The notes under the pieces are model-generated. The model ran no database searches. It was not told where the DNA came from and saw only the letters and a list, made by a program, of their open reading frames with translations. Made by a program: the position numbers and the translations under genes. Positions 59,211 to 64,000 of a stretch of DNA of 64,000 nt are shown piece after piece (within the stretch, counting starts at the first letter, position 1; every line of letters starts with the position of its first letter). The stretch is from Cacconaster sp964598495 (GTDB lineage Bacteria; Bacteroidota; Bacteroidia; Bacteroidales; UBA932), in contig CAZRBY010000002.1 in assembly GCA_964598495.1 (NCBI GenBank), forward strand, positions 70,254-134,253, read 5' to 3'.

Positions 59211-61928
59211 ATGACGAAAAGAGTTTACCGCTTTGGCGGGAAGAGTGCCGAAGGTGATGGCACGATGAAAAACCTCCTCGGAGGCAAAGGAGCTAATCTT
59301 GCAGAGATGTGTACTCTGGGTATTCCGGTTCCGGCTGGTTTTACAATCACAACCGATACTTGCACTGAGTATTTTGCACTCGGGGGCAAGTATCCTGAAG
59401 GGCTTAAGGAAGAAGTTGCAGCAGCTCTTAAGGCAACTGAAGAGACTATGGGAATGAAATTCGGCGATAGCAAGGATCCGCTCCTTCTATCTTGCCGTTC
59501 AGGTGCAAGAATGTCAATGCCCGGTATGATGGAAACAGTTCTCAATATCGGTTTGTGCTCCAAAACAATTCCCGGAATTATTGAAAAGACAAAAAATCCA
59601 CGTTTTGTATATGACGCATATCGCCGTCTGATCATGATGTACTCTGACGTTGTGATGGAGAAAGCCGAAGGCATCGAGCCTGAAGATGGTAAGGGTATTC
59701 GTGTACAGCTTGACAATATGCTCCATGATCTTAAGACTAAGAAGGGCTATAAGGGCGACACAGACCTTACTGAAGGAGATCTGAAATTGCTTTGTGAGCA
59801 GTTTAAGGTGCGCGTAAAAGAAGTTATCGGTAAAGAGTTTCCCGATGATGCTCATGCCCAGCTGTGGGGTAGTATTGGTGCAGTATTCAAATCATGGAAT
59901 GGCAAGAGAGCTATCGCTTATCGCCGTATAGAGGGCATTCCCGACGAATATGGCACTGCAGTTAACGTGCAGGCAATGGTATTCGGAAATATGGGCTCTA
60001 ATTCCGCGACAGGCGTTGCATTCTCCCGTAATCCTGCTACCGGTGAGCATACATTTTATGGTGAATGGCTCATTGATGCACAGGGAGAGGATGTAGTTGC
60101 CGGTATTCGCACCCCCAATCCCCTCAATGAGGCTACTAAGAATGAACATAACAAGCATTTGTCCTCTCTCGAGAAGGCTATGCCAGAGGTATACAAGGAG
60201 CTCTACGGGATTCAGGATGACCTCGAACACCATTTCTCCGATATGCAGGATATCGAGTTTACCATTCAGGACGGAAAACTCTGGATGCTCCAGTGCCGCG
60301 TTGGCAAAAGAACCGGTTTTGCAGCTCTCAATATGGCAATGGATATGATTGAGGAGGGTATGATCGATGAGAAGACTGCAGTGATGAGAGTTGCTCCCAA
60401 GCAGCTTGACGAGATACTTCACCCTATTCTCGACCCCGAATATGAGAAGAAGGCTAAAGTGATTGCAAAAGGTCTTCCTGCAGGTCCCGGTGGCGCAGTA
60501 GGTAAGATTGTATTCACTTCAGAAGCTGCAATTGAAGCAGCATCAAGAGGGCAGAGGGTAATCCTTGTACGTGAGGAGACCAACCCTGAAGATGTTGAGG
60601 GTATGCGTGCTTGCGTAGGATTGCTTACCTCACGCGGTGGTATGACATCTCACGCAGCTTTGGTAGCGCGTGGATGGGGCAAATGCTGTATCGTAGGTTG
60701 CGATGCCATCAAGTTTTCAACCATCAATGGTCAGAGGGTGATGAACATTGGTGACAAGTGTTACAAGGAGGGTGATATATTCTCTCTCAATGGCACAAGG
60801 GGGCACGTGTATGATGTAGCAGTCAATACGGTAGATGCTTCTGAGAACCCTCGTTTCGTAGAGTTCATGAAGATAGTTGATAAATTCCGTAGGCTTGGTG
60901 TCCGCACAAATGCCGATACTCCCGAAGATGCTCGGAAGGCAATTGAATTCGGTGCTGAAGGTATCGGTCTCTTCCGTATCGAACATATGTTCTATGGTAA
61001 AGATTCCGAGGCTCCTCTATCCAAACTCCGCAAGATGATTCACGCTACCACTCTTGAGGAAAGAGTCGATGCTCTTAACGAACTTGAGCCCTATGTTGTG
61101 GATGCTACGAGGGAGACAATGCGCGTTATGAACGGCAGACCCGTTACATTCCGCCTCCTCGATCCTCCATTGCACGAGTTTGTACCGCAGACTCTTGAAA
61201 AACAACAGGAACTCGCGAATGAACTTGGCATCACCCTCGACGAGATCAAGGAGAGGGGAGAACTCCTCCATGAGGTCAATCCGATGATGGGCCACCGCGG
61301 AGTACGTATAGGTGTTACCTATCCTGAGGTGAGTTATATGCAGTTTAAGGCCATATTTACAGCTACTGCCCAGTTGCTGAGGAAGGGTCTCAATCCGCTC
61401 CCTGAAATTATGATTCCCGTAACCATTTCTGCTAAGGAACTTGACTTCCAGAAGGCTATTTGCGATAAAGCATTGGCCGAGGTTGAGGCAGCTGAGGGCG
61501 TAAAGATTAAATACCTATATGGTACAATGATCGAGATTCCACGTGCTGCAATTCTTGCACCCGAAATGGCCAAATCCGCACAGTTCTTCTCATTCGGCAC
61601 CAATGACCTTACACAGATGACCTATGGTTTTTCAAGGGATGACATCGGTTCCTTTATGAGTGACTATATGGAGCACGGAATTCTCACTTTCGACCCATTC
61701 CAGACTCTTGACTTGAACTCTGTAGGGAAACTCGTTAAACTGGGCCTCGATGGAGGACGCTCGACAAGTCCAAAACTTAAGGTTGGTATTTGTGGTGAAC
61801 ATGGCGGTGATCCGGCTTCGGTACATTTCTGCCACAAGATCGGAATGGACTATGTCTCTTGCTCACCTTTCCGCGTACCTATAGCAAGACTTGCAGCTGC
61901 TCAGGCAGCCATTGCTGACAATAAGTAA
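59211..61928 (+). CDS. ppdK: pyruvate, phosphate dikinase
   Basis: A 905-residue PPDK that interconverts pyruvate + ATP + Pi and PEP + AMP + PPi. Start at 59211 (MTKRVYRFGGKSAEGDG). The N-terminal ATP-grasp domain has LLGGKGANLAEM and LSCRSGARMSMPGMMETVLNIG; the central phospho-His domain has RGGMTSHAALVARGWGKCC; the C-terminal PEP/pyruvate TIM barrel has GLFRIEHMF, HEVNPMMGHRG and CGEHGGDPAS. It is monocistronic with its own promoter and terminator. PPi-linked glycolysis or gluconeogenesis is its usual role in anaerobic Bacteroidales. Confidence 0.97.
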   Translation: MTKRVYRFGGKSAEGDGTMKNLLGGKGANLAEMCTLGIPVPAGFTITTDTCTEYFALGGKYPEGLKEEVAAALKATEETMGMKFGDSKDPLLLSCRSGARMSMPGMMETVLNIGLCSKTIPGIIEKTKNPRFVYDAYRRLIMMYSDVVMEKAEGIEPEDGKGIRVQLDNMLHDLKTKKGYKGDTDLTEGDLKLLCEQFKVRVKEVIGKEFPDDAHAQLWGSIGAVFKSWNGKRAIAYRRIEGIPDEYGTAVNVQAMVFGNMGSNSATGVAFSRNPATGEHTFYGEWLIDAQGEDVVAGIRTPNPLNEATKNEHNKHLSSLEKAMPEVYKELYGIQDDLEHHFSDMQDIEFTIQDGKLWMLQCRVGKRTGFAALNMAMDMIEEGMIDEKTAVMRVAPKQLDEILHPILDPEYEKKAKVIAKGLPAGPGGAVGKIVFTSEAAIEAASRGQRVILVREETNPEDVEGMRACVGLLTSRGGMTSHAALVARGWGKCCIVGCDAIKFSTINGQRVMNIGDKCYKEGDIFSLNGTRGHVYDVAVNTVDASENPRFVEFMKIVDKFRRLGVRTNADTPEDARKAIEFGAEGIGLFRIEHMFYGKDSEAPLSKLRKMIHATTLEERVDALNELEPYVVDATRETMRVMNGRPVTFRLLDPPLHEFVPQTLEKQQELANELGITLDEIKERGELLHEVNPMMGHRGVRIGVTYPEVSYMQFKAIFTATAQLLRKGLNPLPEIMIPVTISAKELDFQKAICDKALAEVEAAEGVKIKYLYGTMIEIPRAAILAPEMAKSAQFFSFGTNDLTQMTYGFSRDDIGSFMSDYMEHGILTFDPFQTLDLNSVGKLVKLGLDGGRSTSPKLKVGICGEHGGDPASVHFCHKIGMDYVSCSPFRVPIARLAAAQAAIADNK

Positions 61929-61942
61929 AATACTTTTCCAAG

Positions 61943-61980
61943 AGCTCCCGAATACCTATTTGTGTTCGGGAGTCTTTTTT
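61943..61980 (+). terminator. intrinsic terminator after ppdK
   Basis: CTCCCGAA (61945-61952) and TTCGGGAG (61965-61972) form an 8-bp stem with a 12-base loop, followed by TCTTTTTT. Confidence 0.9.
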
Positions 61981-61997
61981 GTTTTATTGGCGCACAT

Positions 61998-62492
61998 ATG
62001 AGAAAACCTGTACTGAAACCTTTTAATGACGCCCGTTCGCTTGGTGTAATCCTGAATCTCAGCAACTCCAATTGTCCCGCTACCGTTGCTTTTCTCAATC
62101 AGGAAGCTGCCAGATATGGTATAAAGATTCACTATCTTCTGGTTAACCTTAGTAGACATCCTATACCGCAGTGGTGCCTTGACCACAGAATGACAGTAAT
62201 CAACTACCGACACGATTTTACATATCTTGGTAAACTCAAATCCGCTATTGCCGACGAATTCATCAATACCGAATTCGATTTTTTATTTGCCGTCTCCAAC
62301 AATTTTCACCCTGTTGTGAACAGATTGTCAAAGCTTTCAAAAGCGGGGTTTAAAGTGGGCAAATACTTCTCCAGAGATAATCCGTATGACCTCACATACA
62401 GACCCTCTTTTTCGGAAAGAGACATGGAACTATCAAAAGAGTATGTGGCAAACATACATCTAATCACTCTACCTGACCATTCTGATAATTGA
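61998..62492 (+). CDS. DUF6913-family protein
   Basis: A 164-residue soluble protein starting at 61998 (MRKPVLKPFNDARSLGVIL). It resembles the DUF6913 family of Bacteroidota: an early hydrophobic strand SLGVILNLSN, a central FDFLFAVSNNFHPVVNRLSKLSKAGFKVG and NPYDLTYR near the end. Function unknown. Its stop lies two bases before the next start codon, so it and the DUF368 gene are co-translated. No promoter match is visible; the ppdK terminator is just upstream. Confidence 0.82.
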   Translation: MRKPVLKPFNDARSLGVILNLSNSNCPATVAFLNQEAARYGIKIHYLLVNLSRHPIPQWCLDHRMTVINYRHDFTYLGKLKSAIADEFINTEFDFLFAVSNNFHPVVNRLSKLSKAGFKVGKYFSRDNPYDLTYRPSFSERDMELSKEYVANIHLITLPDHSDN

Positions 62493-62494
62493 TT

Positions 62495-63394
62495 ATGTCA
62501 AAATTCGGGCGTTACCTTCTCGTTTCCGTAAAGGGTCTATGTATGGGAGCCGCTGATGTGATTCCGGGGGTTTCAGGCGGCACGATCGCTTTCCTCACCG
62601 GTATTTACGGCGAACTGATAGAGTCAATTAAGTCTATTGATATTGAGGCAATCAAACTTCTTTTCAGGGGAAAATTCCGCAAGTTGTGGTTGAAAATAAA
62701 CGGTAATTTTCTCCTTTCACTTGTTCTGGGCATACTGATAAGCATCTTTTCTCTGGCAAAAGTGATGCAGTATCTGCTGGTTCACCATCCGATACCTTTA
62801 TGGTCCTTCTTTTTCGGACTCATTCTCGCTTCGCCTATCTACATCATCAGAGAGATTGAGGACAAGAAACTTATTCATCTGCTGCCTACCTTCGTTGGAA
62901 TTGCGGTAGGAGTGATTATTTGTCTAATATCTCCCACCGAGACTACCGATGAGCTCTGGTTTGTATTTCTTTGTGGGGCAATCGGCATTTGTGCCATGAT
63001 TCTCCCGGGTATCTCCGGCAGTTTCATATTGCTACTTCTTGGGAAGTATGCATATATAATAGGTGCTGTAAGCGATTTGAATATTCCCGTTCTTGTAGTT
63101 TTTGCGGCGGGTGCAATTATCGGTATCATTCTTTTCTCGAATTTTCTCTCCTGGCTACTCAAGAAGGCCTATAATGGCACGTTGTTTTTCCTTTCAGGTC
63201 TGATGATCGGTTCTCTTGTAAAAGTCTGGCCATGGAAAAGAGTTCTTGGGAGCGGTGTAGACCGTCCGATACTTCCGGGAGATTATAGCGGAGATCCTCA
63301 ATTGATTCAGGCTGTAATATGGTTTGCGGTTGGAGTGCTTCTCCTCTTCGGCATTGAGTTCCTCGCAAAAAAGTTAAAATCCTCACAGGCATAA
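62495..63394 (+). CDS. DUF368 membrane protein (probable polyprenyl-phosphate translocase)
   Basis: A 299-residue inner-membrane protein with about eight to ten hydrophobic segments and two related motifs, GAADVIPGVSGGTIAFLTG near residue 20 and CAMILPGISGSFILLLLG in the middle, which define DUF368. Members of this family have been shown in other bacteria to return undecaprenyl phosphate across the membrane (PopT). By homology this protein could recycle the lipid carrier for cell-wall and surface glycan synthesis. Start ATG at 62495. Confidence 0.88.
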   Translation: MSKFGRYLLVSVKGLCMGAADVIPGVSGGTIAFLTGIYGELIESIKSIDIEAIKLLFRGKFRKLWLKINGNFLLSLVLGILISIFSLAKVMQYLLVHHPIPLWSFFFGLILASPIYIIREIEDKKLIHLLPTFVGIAVGVIICLISPTETTDELWFVFLCGAIGICAMILPGISGSFILLLLGKYAYIIGAVSDLNIPVLVVFAAGAIIGIILFSNFLSWLLKKAYNGTLFFLSGLMIGSLVKVWPWKRVLGSGVDRPILPGDYSGDPQLIQAVIWFAVGVLLLFGIEFLAKKLKSSQA

Positions 63395-63457
63395 GAAGGC
63401 CAAATTTGAGTTTGGAATGTGATTATCAGCCGTTTTTTGGAAAAAAGTTCGTAAAAA

Positions 63458-63488
63458 TTTGTACGTTGTAAAAAAATATGTACTTTTG
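63458..63488 (+). promoter_or_regulatory. full Bacteroidota promoter for rplS
   Basis: TTTG at 63458-63461 and TACTTTTG at 63481-63488 with 19 bases between match the Bacteroidota consensus (TTTG, ~19-20 bases, TAnnTTTG) at both boxes. The ATG is 83 bases further on. Confidence 0.75.
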
Positions 63489-63505
63489 CAATCCCAAAAC
63501 TAAAA

Positions 63506-63553
63506 GCAACCTCTTGACATAAGTCTCGGAAGCTTCCGGAGCAGCAACGTTGC
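63506..63553 (+). promoter_or_regulatory. possible structured leader of rplS
   Basis: The leader holds a 12-base palindrome (CGGAAGCTTCCG, 63527-63538) and a 10-base palindrome (GCAACGTTGC, 63544-63553). GCAAC at 63506-63510 can pair with GTTGC at 63549-63553, enclosing the first palindrome. Ribosomal protein leaders often carry autoregulatory hairpins, but this one is not recognised from any family I can name. Confidence 0.35.
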
Positions 63554-63571
63554 GCTAAAACATTAAGAAAA

Positions 63572-63946
63572 ATGGATTTAATGAAGATCGCACAGGAGTC
63601 CTGTGCACAGGAATTGAAAAAGTTGCCTGATTTCAAAGCAGGTGACACGGTTACCGTTACTTATAAGATTAAAGAAGAAAACAAAGAGCGTTTCCAGAAG
63701 TTTCGCGGTATCGTGATACAAAAACGCGGCGAGGGTACTACTAAGACTTTTACAGTACGCAAGATTTCAAATGGTGTAGGTGTAGAGAGGATTTTCCCGC
63801 TATTTTCACCTCTAATTGAGGATATCGAGGTCAATAAAGTCGGCGTAGTACGCAGGGCACGTATCTTCTATCTTAGAGATCTTACCGGCAAGAAGGCACG
63901 CATCAAAGAAAAGAGAGTTGCCCGCCAGACAGCCAAAGAGGAATAA
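63572..63946 (+). CDS. rplS: 50S ribosomal protein L19
   Basis: A 124-residue L19 at the 30S-50S interface. Motifs are DLMKIAQESCAQELKKLPDFKAGDTVTV, RFQKFRGIVIQKRGEG and RRARIFYLRDLTGKKARIKEK. It is monocistronic with a strong promoter and an 83-base leader. Confidence 0.97.
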   Translation: MDLMKIAQESCAQELKKLPDFKAGDTVTVTYKIKEENKERFQKFRGIVIQKRGEGTTKTFTVRKISNGVGVERIFPLFSPLIEDIEVNKVGVVRRARIFYLRDLTGKKARIKEKRVARQTAKEE

Positions 63947-63960
63947 CAGTTTTTTCATAA

Positions 63961-64000
63961 GGCCCCATAGCTCAACTGAATAGAGTATTTGACTACGGAT
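63961..64000 (+). tRNA. tRNA-Arg (anticodon ACG), 3' part outside window
   Basis: The last 40 bases give an acceptor 5' strand GGCCCCA, a D arm with AGCTCAACTGAATAGAGT and the start of the anticodon arm TTTGA CTACGGA, whose loop centre is ACG. The 3' half is beyond the window. Confidence 0.85.

Overview
The window looks like part of a chromosome from an uncultured or draft member of the order Bacteroidales (phylum Bacteroidota). The evidence is two SusC/SusD outer-membrane pairs, many lipoproteins with a short signal ending in a lipobox Cys, Bacteroidota-type promoters (TAnnTTTG with an upstream TTTG), DUF3467, DUF6913 and DUF349 proteins, and a zapA - structured RNA - rny block. Three runs of N (100, 10 and 10 bases) and three apparent single-base deletions inside conserved genes (yidC, zapA, the ADP-forming acyl-CoA ligase) point to a metagenome-derived or draft assembly. 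I cannot name a family or genus. There is no rRNA operon, CRISPR array, transposase, integrase or phage module. No gene-free stretch exceeds about 280 bases.

Layout. 1-7.5 kb: the end of psd, then a minus-strand block holding a SusD/SusC pair and, upstream, a NifU-like scaffold protein with a GGGtGRT-family protein. 7.6-14.9 kb: tRNA-Gly, lysA, ffh, folD, a MauE/thioredoxin-like fusion, a small Cys-rich lipoprotein, a membrane polyferredoxin and trmD. 14.9-23.4 kb: DUF349 protein, yidC, a YggS-type PLP protein, gpsA, pgi and a lipoprotein asparaginase. 23.5-34.4 kb: a TlpA-like lipoprotein with a second SusC/SusD pair, a META lipoprotein, a 5'-nucleotidase, an RsmI-like methyltransferase, folB and mtaB. 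34.4-43 kb: C69 dipeptidase, MBL hydrolase, a membrane AraC-type regulator divergent from a collagen-like protein, a DAACS transporter and a second 5'-nucleotidase. 43-46 kb: coiled-coil gene, zapA, a 6S-like RNA, rny and DUF3467. 46-51 kb: a 2-oxoacid:ferredoxin oxidoreductase operon with an ADP-forming acyl-CoA ligase. 51-55 kb: a probable methylthioadenosine salvage operon (deaminase, purine nucleoside phosphorylase, mtnA). 55-64 kb: small lipoproteins, a four-helix-bundle gene, an M2/M3-like peptidase, ppdK, DUF6913, DUF368, rplS and the start of tRNA-Arg.

The most unusual signal is a set of intergenic arrays with exact 7-base periodicity but different unit sequences (units such as TAGTGTG, AATTAGC, GGGGTAC/GAGTTGC). 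Seven of the eight genes whose 3' ends abut an array end in TAG, and the array starts at or within a few bases of that stop. By my hand count only about 6 of roughly 46 other genes here end in TAG. Several loci have a long array after the stop and a second short array further on. One of these pairs brackets a four-helix-bundle gene (55.7-56.1 kb) with arrays in inverted orientation, which could be a mobile cassette.

Functionally the window mixes housekeeping (translation, membrane protein insertion, cell division, RNA decay, folate and lysine synthesis) with anaerobic energy metabolism. The oxidoreductase would make acyl-CoA and reduced ferredoxin from 2-oxoacids, the ADP-forming ligase could recover ATP from the thioester, and ppdK interconverts pyruvate and PEP.
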